Source: Giesbergeria anulus
Lineage (GTDB): Bacteria > Pseudomonadota > Gammaproteobacteria > Burkholderiales > Burkholderiaceae_C
Length of the DNA stretch: 64,000 bases
Assembly (NCBI RefSeq): GCF_900111115.1
Contig: NZ_FOGD01000005.1
Location: 62,001 to 126,000, forward strand
Direction: 5' to 3'
The notes beneath the pieces were generated by a model. It had not been told where the DNA came from. It searched no databases and was given only the letters and a program-made list of their open reading frames with translations. Position 1 is the first letter of the stretch, and the number at the start of each line of letters is the position of its first letter. This document shows, piece by piece, positions 37,022 through 46,024 of the stretch. The position numbers and the translations under genes are program-made.

Positions 37022-39466
37022 TTATTGCAACAAGCGCTCAGGGTTGGCATCGAGCTTGGCCAGCGCATCGCGAGCGGCGCGCACCGTCAAGCCTTCTTCG
37101 TCTTGTAGCGTGAGCAGGCCCGTTTGCAGATAGGCCGCCAAGCGGCGCAACTGCAATAGATAACTGCGTCCATCGGGGGCGGCAAACAGGTGCAACTGCT
37201 GGCGCTGGCTGTGCCAGACGTACTGCACCTGCGCTGCGCTGCCATTGTGGTCAATGGTGAACCAAGCGCCCACCTGCAACTGACGCGCCCACTCCACCAC
37301 GGGATCCTCCACTGGGGCATCATTGTCGGCAATCACAGACAGGTTCGACATATCAATGCCCAGCATCATTTCGATGGCCTCGGCATCAAGCGGCATATCC
37401 CCCAACACAGCCTCAGTGATGCAGTCTTCCAGATTTTCTAGCCCCCGGGCCAATATCTCGATTTGCCCATGGGCAATTGGCTCGGTTTTGGACACAAAGG
37501 CTTGGGCCAGCACATCGGTAAGCACCTTAATCTGTGCTTCTTGGGCATTGTCTGCCATATTGACCAATGCCAGCCCTTGGCGCAAACGATCAAGTAAGCC
37601 AGGCAAGCTCTGGATCACCTTGCTGCGGTCACTGCGGTGTGGCTTGGCACCGGCGGCCCACACCAAATCAGCCGCCATGCGCTTCAAGGCCAAGGTATCA
37701 GGGTGTTGGGCACCCGCACGCACTGCCGATAGCGCCAGCACCTCAGCCCAAATTTTGAACAGAAAATCGCGGATTTCATCGCGCACCGGCATATCCTTGA
37801 GCAAGGTGCGCAGCTCAATCGTGTACTGAATGGTCAGGGTTTCGCGCTGCTCTACCTGCTGCGCTACCGTCACGACCCGTGCCGTAGATTTCTTTTGCGT
37901 CAGGAACTTGGCCAAAAAGGCTTCAAACTCCTCACGCACCAGTTGGAATACCTTACGGCCTGTTTCGGGGTACTGCTCAATCACCTGCACCACGCGGCGA
38001 ATCTCACCCTCTAGGGCGCTGCCGTCAATGGCCGTAGCGTCAAAGCCCATCACGCAGGCACCCATGCGGTCAATCAATACCCGCGCCGGATGGTTCAAGT
38101 CGCTAAAAAAGTCGGGCTCGGCTAGCGCGACGCGCAACACCGGCACCTGCAACCGTGCAAACAACACGCGCACCGCTGGCGGAATGCGGTCTTCCGACAA
38201 AATGCTTTGAAACATCAGGGCCACCACCTCGATGATGGCTTTTTCGCTGTCGGTGCCAGCCTGCTTTTTGAGTTCTGCCGCACGCTCGCGCACCGCTCCG
38301 ACCAACTGCACCACGGCCACCGGCCCTGCTTGCGGGGCCATGCCCGCCATACTGCTGTAGTAGGTTTGGGCTTGGATTTGCTGCTGCGCCAACGCCTGTG
38401 CCAGCGCTGCGGAGGCTGGCGGTGCCTGCTGCATCGCGGCGGCATCGGCCATTACGCTCCCTGGAGCACCCGTGATGGACTGCAAACCGCTCATAGGCGC
38501 ACCCATCACCATGGACTGGGCAGCTGTTTGCGGCATCATGGGCACCCCTTGGGCCATACCGCCGGGCCACATCAAGCGGCGCAACTGCCCCATCACGCCA
38601 TAAGCGCGCTCACGCGCACGGGCCAACGGTGTAGCACCCACCAAAGATGCTGCCCCAGCCATGACCGAGCGCAGCGCAGCGCCAGGGCCGCTGTCCATTG
38701 CGCCACTGGGCAATCCCGCCCTCTGAGAGGCTAGAGTACCTGCAGGCAGCGCCCCTGATGACCCCAACTCACCCATGCGCGAGCCTGCTCCGGCATTGCT
38801 TCCCCCCCCTACGGGCGGACGGCTGACGCGCAGTTGGGTCTCTGGTTGGGCTACCCCTTGGCTGCCGAGAAAATCATTACACAGTTGGTAGGCTACTTGG
38901 GCACGGGCCGCCAACTCGCGCTGCAAAGGATCGAGCACCGCCTGCAAATCAGTACGAGATAACCCAGCAGCGACCCATTGCTCTACCAGCAACAAACAGA
39001 AGGTTTCGGGGCGCAACAAATCGCTAGCCACCAGCTCTTGCCCCTCTAGCATCTGCACACGCCGACGCAAAGCATCAAAGCTACCACTGACAGCCTCTAA
39101 CACCGTCAGGGCGATGCGTGAGGCCACAATTTTGTTCTCTACCACATCGTCGCTAATCAACTCTAGACTGAGGTCTAGTGGGGCAGGGGTGGTGGCGCGG
39201 GCTGACACAGGGGGCTGGTTTTGCGCCTGCTCCCAGACGCGCCGCGTGGCCTGCACCCAATCGGCACGGCGTTGCCCATACAGTTGCCAAGCATCTCGGC
39301 GGCCTTGCATTTCGCGCTGAGTGCCCGTTTGGTCCATCAGACTGGTGAGGAACGTGAAAACCGCCTGATCGACGTCCACCAGCCCTGCGGCCAAGGTCTT
39401 GACAAACTGTTGGCGCACTTGGCGGGCCAGATCGCGTTGTGAAGAAAGAGGCGCAGGCGCAAACAT
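37022..39466 (-). CDS. DUF1631 family protein
   Basis: An 814-residue protein of the DUF1631 family, function unknown. It is soluble, with no signal peptide. The N-terminal part (1-200) and the C-terminal two thirds (about 370-810) carry the family sequence; between them, about residues 210-365, lies a low-complexity Gly/Ala/Met/Gln-rich stretch likely to be disordered. The C-terminus resembles a PilZ-like beta domain (about 725-790, WARQLQVGAWFTIDHNGSAA), as in other members, so binding of cyclic di-GMP is conceivable but the RxxxR motif is not evident. It lies 33 bases after secF. Confidence 0.85.
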   Translation of the reverse strand: MFAPAPLSSQRDLARQVRQQFVKTLAAGLVDVDQAVFTFLTSLMDQTGTQREMQGRRDAWQLYGQRRADWVQATRRVWEQAQNQPPVSARATTPAPLDLSLELISDDVVENKIVASRIALTVLEAVSGSFDALRRRVQMLEGQELVASDLLRPETFCLLLVEQWVAAGLSRTDLQAVLDPLQRELAARAQVAYQLCNDFLGSQGVAQPETQLRVSRPPVGGGSNAGAGSRMGELGSSGALPAGTLASQRAGLPSGAMDSGPGAALRSVMAGAASLVGATPLARARERAYGVMGQLRRLMWPGGMAQGVPMMPQTAAQSMVMGAPMSGLQSITGAPGSVMADAAAMQQAPPASAALAQALAQQQIQAQTYYSSMAGMAPQAGPVAVVQLVGAVRERAAELKKQAGTDSEKAIIEVVALMFQSILSEDRIPPAVRVLFARLQVPVLRVALAEPDFFSDLNHPARVLIDRMGACVMGFDATAIDGSALEGEIRRVVQVIEQYPETGRKVFQLVREEFEAFLAKFLTQKKSTARVVTVAQQVEQRETLTIQYTIELRTLLKDMPVRDEIRDFLFKIWAEVLALSAVRAGAQHPDTLALKRMAADLVWAAGAKPHRSDRSKVIQSLPGLLDRLRQGLALVNMADNAQEAQIKVLTDVLAQAFVSKTEPIAHGQIEILARGLENLEDCITEAVLGDMPLDAEAIEMMLGIDMSNLSVIADNDAPVEDPVVEWARQLQVGAWFTIDHNGSAAQVQYVWHSQRQQLHLFAAPDGRSYLLQLRRLAAYLQTGLLTLQDEEGLTVRAARDALAKLDANPERLLQ

Positions 39467-39499
39467 AGCGCTATCGTAATCGGGAAAACAGCACCGTGC

Positions 39500-40453
39500 T
39501 TAGACGGTAGCGCCAGCGTTGGGATCGTTGGGGTCTGTGTCTTGCTTGTTGGTAGTCTTGACCAAATCTTCGCGCTTAACCCCCAGCCACATGGCAATGG
39601 CGGCAGCCACAAACACTGATGAGTAAATACCAAACAGAATGCCAATGGTCAGCGCCAGCGCAAAGTAATGCAGGCTGGGGCCACCAAAGAAGAACATCGA
39701 CAACACCATCGCCTCGGTAGAAGCGTGGGTAATGATGGTGCGGCTCATAGTGCTGGTGATGGCGTGGTCAATCACCTCATGCGTCGTCATCTTGCGGTAC
39801 TTGCGAAAGGCTTCGCGAATCCGGTCAAAAATCACCACAGACTCATTAACCGAGTACCCCAGCACTGCCAACACACCGGCCAACACCGACAGCGAGAACT
39901 CCCACTGGAAAAAGGCAAAAAAGCCCAAGATGATGACCACATCGTGCAGATTGGCAATGATGGCGGCCACGCCAAACTTCCACTCAAAGCGGAAGGCCAG
40001 ATAAATAACGATGCCCAGCACCACCATGCCCAGCGCCATCAGGCCACCGTGTACCAGCTCCTCGCCCACCTGCGGGCCGACAAACTCGGTGCGGCGCAGC
40101 GTGACACCGGCATCAGCCACTTTGAGGGCTGCCAACACTTGCTCACTTTGCTGGGCCGAAGTCACGCCTTTTTGCACCGGCAGGCGGATCATGACATCGC
40201 GCGAGGTGCCAAAGTTTTGCACCGTGACATCGGCATAACCCAACTGGGCCACCGTGTCGCGCACTTTGCCAATGTCTGCCGTTTGCTGGTAAGCCACCTC
40301 CATCACCGTGCCACCGGTAAACTCTACCGACAGGTGCAACCCGCGTGAGAACAAGAAGAACACGGCCAGCGCAAAGGTGAGGAAGGAGATCGCGTTGAAC
40401 ACCAACGCGTGCTTCATGAACGGGATGTCTTTTCTGATGCGGAAAAATTCCAT
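39500..40453 (-). CDS. secF: protein translocase subunit SecF
   Basis: SecF with SecD uses proton motive force to help proteins leave the Sec channel on the periplasmic side. The 317-residue protein has six predicted helices, the LSVEFTGGTVMEV start of the periplasmic domain and the RND-like GYSVNESVVIFDRIREAFRK segment. ATG at 40453 corresponds to the usual MEFFRIRKDIPF beginning. It follows secD after 13 bases. Confidence 0.95.
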   Translation of the reverse strand: MEFFRIRKDIPFMKHALVFNAISFLTFALAVFFLFSRGLHLSVEFTGGTVMEVAYQQTADIGKVRDTVAQLGYADVTVQNFGTSRDVMIRLPVQKGVTSAQQSEQVLAALKVADAGVTLRRTEFVGPQVGEELVHGGLMALGMVVLGIVIYLAFRFEWKFGVAAIIANLHDVVIILGFFAFFQWEFSLSVLAGVLAVLGYSVNESVVIFDRIREAFRKYRKMTTHEVIDHAITSTMSRTIITHASTEAMVLSMFFFGGPSLHYFALALTIGILFGIYSSVFVAAAIAMWLGVKREDLVKTTNKQDTDPNDPNAGATV

Positions 40454-40466
40454 GACCGGCAGTCCT

Positions 40467-42353
40467 TTAGTTGGTGGGGGCCACAGTGGTGCCGCTGGCT
40501 TCGGGCTTCCACACTTGCCCAATAGACACACTCTTGAGCTTTTTCTGGTTGCCGTACCAAAGGTTGACCAGCCCACGCGAGAAGAACACCGCCGAGAACA
40601 TGCTGGTCAAAATACCAATGCAATGCACCACAGCAAAGCCGCGCACCGGGCCAGAGCCAAAGGCCAGCAGCGCCAAGCCTGCAATCAGGGTGGTGACGTT
40701 CGAATCCAAAATAGTGGCCCAAGCGCGTTCATAGCCGGTATGAATCGCCATTTGTGGTGATACGCCCTCGCGCAGCTCCTCGCGGATGCGCTCGTTAATC
40801 AGCACATTAGAGTCAATAGCCACACCCAGCGCCAGCGCCATAGCGGCAATGCCGGGCAAGGTTAGGGTGGCTTGCAACATGGACAAAATAGCCACCAACA
40901 TCAGCACATTGACGGCCAGCGCCACAGTAGAAAACACGCCAAACAGCAGGTAGTACACGCACATAAAGGCGGCAATGGCTACCATGCCCCAGACCACCGA
41001 GTTGATACCGCGCTCGATGTTGTCAGCGCCCAAGCTCGGGCCAATGGTGTATTCCTCAATGATTTCCATGGGCGCGGCCAAAGAGCCTGCGCGCAGCAGC
41101 AATGCAGTGTCGGTGGCCTCTACCGTGCTCATGCTGCCAGAGATTTGCACCCGACCGCCGCCAATTTCAGCGCGGATCACAGGGGCAGTGACCACTTCGC
41201 CCTTGCCTTTTTCAAACAGCACAATCGCCATGCGCTTGCCCACGTTCTCGCGGGTGATGTCCTTGAAGATGCGCGAGCCTTTGGCATCTAGCGTCAGGTT
41301 CACGGTGGGGTCTTGGTTCTGACCGTCAAAACCGGGTTGAGCATCGGTCAGGTTCTCGCCAGTGAGCACCACCTGCTTTTTGACAATAACGGGGCGGGCA
41401 TTGCGGTCGAGGTAGCGCTCGGCACCAAACGGCACAGGGCCGGTGCCCAGCTCGGCAGAACGGGCCTCAGCGCTTTCATCGACCATACGCACTTCCAGCG
41501 TGGCGGTGCGGCCCAAAATATCTTTGGCCTTAGCGGTGTCTTGCACGCCAGGCAATTGCACCACGACGCGGTCTAAGCCCTGCTGCTGAATGACCGGTTC
41601 GGCCACGCCCAACTCGTTGATGCGGTTGTGCAGCGTAATGATGTTTTGCTTGAGCGCCTGCTCTTGCACGCGGCGCAGGGCCTCGGGCTTGATGCTGGCT
41701 TGCAAGTTGAACTCGCCATTCTGGCGGCTCGGATTGACTTGCAGATCAGTAAACTGGTCGGCAATCAGGTTGCGGGCTGCCGTTTGTGTGGCCTCATCGC
41801 GCAGTTTGATATTGATGCTTTGGCCGTCGCGGCTGATACCACTGTGGCGAATGCTCTTGTCACGCAATGTGGTGCGAATATCACCTGCGTAGGATTCAGC
41901 CTTTTTCAGCAATGCGGCCTGCATATCCACTTGCAGCATGAAATGCACACCACCGCGCAAGTCCAACCCCAAGTACATGGGAGCAGCATGCAAAGAGGTA
42001 AGCCAAGCCGGGGAGCGTGATACCAAATTCAGCGCCACGATGTACATCGGGTCGGCAGGGTCAGGCACCAGTGCCTTTTGGATGGCATCTTTGGCCTTAA
42101 GCTGGGTGTCAGGGGTGTCAAAGCGCGCCCGCACCGAGGTGCCCTCTAGGCGCAGCAGGTCGGGCTTGACCTCAGCAGCATCTAAGGCGGCCTGTACCCG
42201 TGCCAGCACGGCGGCATCCACCTTGACCGTGGCCTTGGCCGATGAGACCTGCACCGCTGGGGCTTCACCAAAGAAATTGGGCAGGGTATAGAGCATCCCC
42301 ACCAACAGTGCGACCACTAAGATCGCGTACTTCCAGACCGGGTAACGGTTCAT
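40467..42353 (-). CDS. secD: protein translocase subunit SecD
   Basis: SecD is the larger partner of SecF. The 628-residue protein has an N-terminal helix (MNRYPVWKYAILVVALLVG), a large periplasmic region including LGLDLRGGVHFMLQVD and the C-terminal five-helix RND module with ALGVAIDSNVLINERIREEL. Length and order are normal. The gene lies in a yajC-secD-secF operon, 78 bases after yajC. Confidence 0.96.
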   Translation of the reverse strand: MNRYPVWKYAILVVALLVGMLYTLPNFFGEAPAVQVSSAKATVKVDAAVLARVQAALDAAEVKPDLLRLEGTSVRARFDTPDTQLKAKDAIQKALVPDPADPMYIVALNLVSRSPAWLTSLHAAPMYLGLDLRGGVHFMLQVDMQAALLKKAESYAGDIRTTLRDKSIRHSGISRDGQSINIKLRDEATQTAARNLIADQFTDLQVNPSRQNGEFNLQASIKPEALRRVQEQALKQNIITLHNRINELGVAEPVIQQQGLDRVVVQLPGVQDTAKAKDILGRTATLEVRMVDESAEARSAELGTGPVPFGAERYLDRNARPVIVKKQVVLTGENLTDAQPGFDGQNQDPTVNLTLDAKGSRIFKDITRENVGKRMAIVLFEKGKGEVVTAPVIRAEIGGGRVQISGSMSTVEATDTALLLRAGSLAAPMEIIEEYTIGPSLGADNIERGINSVVWGMVAIAAFMCVYYLLFGVFSTVALAVNVLMLVAILSMLQATLTLPGIAAMALALGVAIDSNVLINERIREELREGVSPQMAIHTGYERAWATILDSNVTTLIAGLALLAFGSGPVRGFAVVHCIGILTSMFSAVFFSRGLVNLWYGNQKKLKSVSIGQVWKPEASGTTVAPTN

Positions 42354-42431
42354 CGCGCTTGCACCTCTAGGACAATAGACTCAGCCCGCGCATTCATGCC
42401 CAGACTGACAGCAGCCACAGCCAGCCAGGCT

Positions 42432-42767
42432 TTACTTCAGGGTACCCTTGGGCAGCACCTGTGCCACAGCTACGCGCTGCACTTGGATTTCGACACCGTT
42501 TGCCACTTCAATGTGCAAAATTTGCTCGGACAGGCGCGTGACCTTGCCCAGCAAGCCACCGCCCACCACCACCTCATCGCCCTTGGCCAAGGCATCGACC
42601 ATAGCGCGGTGCTCTTTTTGGCGCTTCATTTGGGGGCGAATCATGACAAAGTAGAGCACCACAAACATCAGCACCAGAGGCAACATGCTTTGCAGCGTGG
42701 ACATGATGTCGCCACCACCAGCAGCAGCGGCAGGAGCGGTTTGGGCAAAAGCAGAAGAGATGAACAC
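42432..42767 (-). CDS. yajC: preprotein translocase subunit YajC
   Basis: YajC is a small single-pass accessory protein of the SecDF complex. The 111-residue protein has the membrane helix MLPLVLMFVVLYFVMIRPQ at about 27-45, and a cytosolic part with KRQKEHRAMVDALAKGDEVV. The start is GTG at 42767 (VFISSAFAQ) with GGGAG just upstream; the ATG 17 codons earlier would add a false N-terminus. The usual upstream genes tgt and queA are absent; a Cys-rich membrane protein gene lies there instead. Confidence 0.92.
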   Translation of the reverse strand: MFISSAFAQTAPAAAAGGGDIMSTLQSMLPLVLMFVVLYFVMIRPQMKRQKEHRAMVDALAKGDEVVVGGGLLGKVTRLSEQILHIEVANGVEIQVQRVAVAQVLPKGTLK

Positions 42768-42890
42768 GGAAACTCCCAGAGAAACCAGAAAATACAGAAC
42801 TGCCCAGCCCAAGCGCAACCAGACGCCTATCGCGGGGACAAAGGCGCGATTGTATGCGGCAGGCCATCAGCCCCTACGCCCTGTAGGCTG

Positions 42891-44684
42891 TCAACCTGAA
42901 CCAAACAGCCAGCTAAAAAAGCGCCGCACCCAGAACCAGTAAAACAGACAGGTCATCAACACCCAGTAGAACATCCAAACCCAGCGGCTGGGCACCAGCC
43001 GCGTGCCGTTGCCAGACCAGACCTCCCAGCCACCCCCACGCAGTAAGGGCTTGCCTGCAGCATCGAGCACATTGAATTTTTTGACTGAAGGCAGTGAGCG
43101 GGCATAGAGCTGATCGACATCACCATCCATCTTGACGATAAGCACCAAGCTCAGGCAATAGCCCGCCACACCAATGATGAGAAACTCCCAAAAACCAGTG
43201 CTGCCAATGGCCAACCACAGACCCATCATGGTGCAAAAAATAGCCACACAAACCCAAGCCAAGTACAACCGCGCATAGTTGAACTTCATCTCTTGGGCAC
43301 ATTTGACAATCAAGGTTCGCGACTCTTGGCCGTGGGGCGATTCGTAGGCTTCACTGCCCACGGTTTGCAAAACATCGAGGTTGTTGGCAATGCTCACAAA
43401 GCGCTGCACCACTTTTTGTGGCGTTTTGTAGTCGATCAGAAACAGTTGGTGAGCATCAATTTGATTGCCCACCTTGCGCAGTTCTTCAAAGTCAGACTCG
43501 ACTAAGCTCTCGACAATGCCACCTTGGGTGAGCCATTTTCGCTCTTTGCCGTAGGCAATGGCTTTGTATTTTTTACCATTGCAGGCCAGCTCAATCGATT
43601 CAATATCAATATGCCCACCATAGACGATTTGCAGCATACGGTGGTTGTCTAGGCCACGCCAGCCCACATACTCTTGCTGCACTACTGAGGTGGCCAGATT
43701 GGCAATTTGGATCGGGTCTTTTTCTAGATCAAAAATCTTTCTGGCATGCTCAGAAGACTGGGCTCGCAACTTGGTCTGGTGGTGGATTTTGAGGTCAATG
43801 CAGGCTTCGTACATCAGCCCGGTTTCGTGTGACCCAGCACATTGAGGGCAACTGAGCTTGCCCGTTTTTTTGCATTTCTCGCAGGGGCAGGCCCCTTTGC
43901 CCGCACAGCGTTTGCAAGTGACAAAGGCATTGCCCCGGCAAGCCAAGCAAGGCACGGTGCCCTTGACGCATTCGGCATTGGGGCAGGGAATCATCTCCTT
44001 GACGATCTGGTATTTGACCGTTTGTGGCCCGCCCTCTTTACCGCCCCCGCTAAATTCGTAGGGCACATCTTTTTCTTGCACCACCTCGCCATTGCCTAGG
44101 CAAGTCATACACATGGTACGGCCTTGATCACAGCCAGAGGCGCGGCAGGGCAGTTTTTGGTTGCCGTGGCAATCGGGGCAGACATATTCGCGATTGCCTT
44201 TGCACATGTCGCACACCACCTCGCCTTCTTTGTTGCACGTTTGGCATTTTTGCAAACTCCAAAAGCGCGCGGCAGTGCCAAGGTATGTGCCCTCTTCCAA
44301 GTCCAGAGGCAATCCTGGATGGTTTTTGACCTTGTCGTCTAGCCTTTTTTCGGCGTCAGCCTCTAACTTTTCGATCAACGCCACCATGCCCGTCTGGGCT
44401 AGGTCATCAGAGGGGGTGCGGTGGTCTTTAGACTGGGCTTTGAAGTAGCCATTGATCGGCGTCACCTTGATGTTCTTGTATAAAACAAAGGAGGCGCTTA
44501 GGGTAAAGTCTTGGTCAAATACATTTTGCTGCACTGCCACGACATCGGTGGCCTTGAAGCTGGTCTTTTCTGCCACCATGCGCTGGATTTCTTGCAGTAA
44601 AGGCCCCGCTTGCCCTACAGTAGCAGATGGCGTTGGGGCAGTGGCAAGTTCAGGAGAGGCAGAATTTGCAGCAGGCTTGTTCAT
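42891..44684 (-). CDS. membrane protein with ten periodic Cys-pair (DnaJ-type zinc-finger-like) motifs
   Basis: A 597-residue protein I do not recognise as a whole. Residues 1-140 are soluble. Residues 147-282 hold ten cysteine pairs, at 147/150, 158/161, 169/172, 180/185, 192/195 and 234/239, 246/249, 257/260, 268/271, 279/282: two blocks of five, spaced about 11 residues, mostly CxxCxG as in DnaJ zinc-binding domains, probably binding up to five zinc ions. About 300-465 is a globular region with DNHRMLQIVYGGHIDIESIE. Membrane helices lie at about 472-494, 497-518 and 567-590. No J domain is present. The ATG lacks a clear ribosome-binding site; Met36 is an alternative. Confidence 0.8.
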   Translation of the reverse strand: MNKPAANSASPELATAPTPSATVGQAGPLLQEIQRMVAEKTSFKATDVVAVQQNVFDQDFTLSASFVLYKNIKVTPINGYFKAQSKDHRTPSDDLAQTGMVALIEKLEADAEKRLDDKVKNHPGLPLDLEEGTYLGTAARFWSLQKCQTCNKEGEVVCDMCKGNREYVCPDCHGNQKLPCRASGCDQGRTMCMTCLGNGEVVQEKDVPYEFSGGGKEGGPQTVKYQIVKEMIPCPNAECVKGTVPCLACRGNAFVTCKRCAGKGACPCEKCKKTGKLSCPQCAGSHETGLMYEACIDLKIHHQTKLRAQSSEHARKIFDLEKDPIQIANLATSVVQQEYVGWRGLDNHRMLQIVYGGHIDIESIELACNGKKYKAIAYGKERKWLTQGGIVESLVESDFEELRKVGNQIDAHQLFLIDYKTPQKVVQRFVSIANNLDVLQTVGSEAYESPHGQESRTLIVKCAQEMKFNYARLYLAWVCVAIFCTMMGLWLAIGSTGFWEFLIIGVAGYCLSLVLIVKMDGDVDQLYARSLPSVKKFNVLDAAGKPLLRGGGWEVWSGNGTRLVPSRWVWMFYWVLMTCLFYWFWVRRFFSWLFGSG

Positions 44685-44692
44685 GGCGGGTG

Positions 44693-44756
44693 GGTTAAAA
44701 ATGGACGGTTCAGGGGCACAGAGAATTCCATCCGTTGCCAGACGCCATTTTTAACC
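44693..44756. repeat. 12-bp perfect inverted repeat in the leader of the Cys-repeat protein gene
   Basis: GGTTAAAAATGG (44693-44704) and CCATTTTTAACC (44745-44756) are exact inverted copies separated by 40 bases. The inner copy is nine bases before the start codon of the Cys-repeat gene and the outer lies between it and the thioesterase stop at 44808. Centre-to-centre distance is 52 bases, about five helical turns, suiting two operator sites or a long RNA stem covering the translation start. Confidence 0.65.
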
Positions 44757-44807
44757 AGTTTCCATAGAACAGCACTATCGGGCGCAGCACAAGTGCGCCA
44801 TCGTGGC

Positions 44808-45245
44808 TTAGTAGTAGCGGTTGGGCACTGCCAACACAGCCATCGTGACGCGCGAGATGCAGACCAACTTACCAGCCTCGCTGGTGATGCGTACTTCCCA
44901 CACTTGGCTGCTGCGCCCAATGTGAACTGGTTTAGCAATGCCATACACCCAGCCCTCTGAGACAGCACGGATGTGATTGGCGTTGATTTCTTGGCCTACG
45001 CAGTGAAACTGGGCTGGATCGACCACATGCGCGGCGGCCCACGAGGCCAGCGTCTCGGCAAACAACACCGACGCACCGCCGTGCAGCACACCGGCAGGCT
45101 GGCGCGTGCGCTCGTCTACCGGCATCCGGCCTTTGAGGTAATCGTCACCTGTTTCGAGTAACTCAATGCCTAAAGTGCCGTTGGCGCATTGCGCGCCTCT
45201 TTCGTTGATGGTGTCCAGGGGTACGTCAGAAAACCAAATCGCCAT
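44808..45245 (-). CDS. PaaI/MenI-like hotdog-fold thioesterase
   Basis: A 145-residue hotdog-fold acyl-CoA thioesterase. The motif QPAGVLHGGASVLFAETLAS holds the catalytic Glu and the conserved His-Gly-Gly of the YdiI/PaaI group, and GQEINANHIRAVSEG is typical of the family. It is the last gene of the aromatic-degradation run, 29 bases after livF. It may release CoA from dead-end aryl- or acyl-CoA made by the CoA ligase of the same cluster; this is inference. Confidence 0.88.
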   Translation of the reverse strand: MAIWFSDVPLDTINERGAQCANGTLGIELLETGDDYLKGRMPVDERTRQPAGVLHGGASVLFAETLASWAAAHVVDPAQFHCVGQEINANHIRAVSEGWVYGIAKPVHIGRSSQVWEVRITSEAGKLVCISRVTMAVLAVPNRYY

Positions 45246-45274
45246 CTATGTCTCCTTCAGGTAGTGGGGGATGC

Positions 45275-46024
45275 TCAGTGCTTGGCAGCACCGAGATAGG
45301 CTTCCACCACCTTGGGGTTTTTGGCCAAGTCTGCGGCCTTGCCCTCTAAGGTGATGTCGCCCACTTCCAGAACATAGCCGTAATCGGATACCTGTAGCGC
45401 GGCACGGGAATTTTGCTCAATCAGCAGCGTAGCCACGCCAGTGTCGCGCAAGCGCGCAATCACTTGGAACACTTCGGCCATGACACGCGGGGCCAAACCC
45501 AACGACGGCTCATCGAGCATCAGCACCTTGGGGTCGCTCATCAGGGCGCGGCCCAAAGCGATCATTTGGCGCTCACCCCCCGACATGGTGCCTGCCAGTT
45601 GCAAGCGACGCTCTTTCAGGCGCGGGAAGGTGGTGTAAATACCTTCGAGCCCATCGCGGTACGACCAGCCCGGTTTGCGCCGACGGTAGGCCCCCAGCAC
45701 AAGGTTGTCTTCCACCGTCATAGTAGAAAAAAGCTCGCGCTTTTCTGGCACCAGTGCCAGCCCCAAGCCCAAGCGCTGCTCGACGGCATCGTGCGAGACA
45801 TCGCGGCCTTGGTAGGTGATCTGGCCTTCGGTCTGGCCCGGTGCGGGCAATACGCCCATGATGGCATTGAGCAGCGTGGACTTGCCCGCACCATTGGGGC
45901 CAATCACGGTGACGATTTGCCCAGCACGCACTTGGATATTGGCGTTGCGCAGGGCCTCGACCTTGCCATAGCGGGCGCTCAAGCTGTGTGTGTTCAGCAC
46001 AACGGGGTGCTTGTCCTTGCTCAT
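45275..46024 (-). CDS. livF: branched-chain amino acid/aromatic-type ABC transporter ATPase, LivF-like
   Basis: A 249-residue ABC ATPase. Walker A is GPNGAGKST, the signature is LAGTMSGGERQMIALGRAL and Walker B is VLMLDEPSLGLAP. The ABC_LivF-specific pattern (short chain, GYVLEVGDITLEGKAADL end) is clear. It overlaps the fused LivM-LivG gene by four bases (ATGA). HAAT-family transporters also move aromatic acids, and its place in an aromatic degradation operon favours that. Confidence 0.93.
   Translation of the reverse strand: MSKDKHPVVLNTHSLSARYGKVEALRNANIQVRAGQIVTVIGPNGAGKSTLLNAIMGVLPAPGQTEGQITYQGRDVSHDAVEQRLGLGLALVPEKRELFSTMTVEDNLVLGAYRRRKPGWSYRDGLEGIYTTFPRLKERRLQLAGTMSGGERQMIALGRALMSDPKVLMLDEPSLGLAPRVMAEVFQVIARLRDTGVATLLIEQNSRAALQVSDYGYVLEVGDITLEGKAADLAKNPKVVEAYLGAAKH

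Noticed and set aside
37650-38600. A possible frameshift or domain loss in the DUF1631 gene because of its Gly/Ala/Met-rich middle
   Set aside because: The frame is continuous with consistent codon use on both sides; low-complexity linkers are common in this family.
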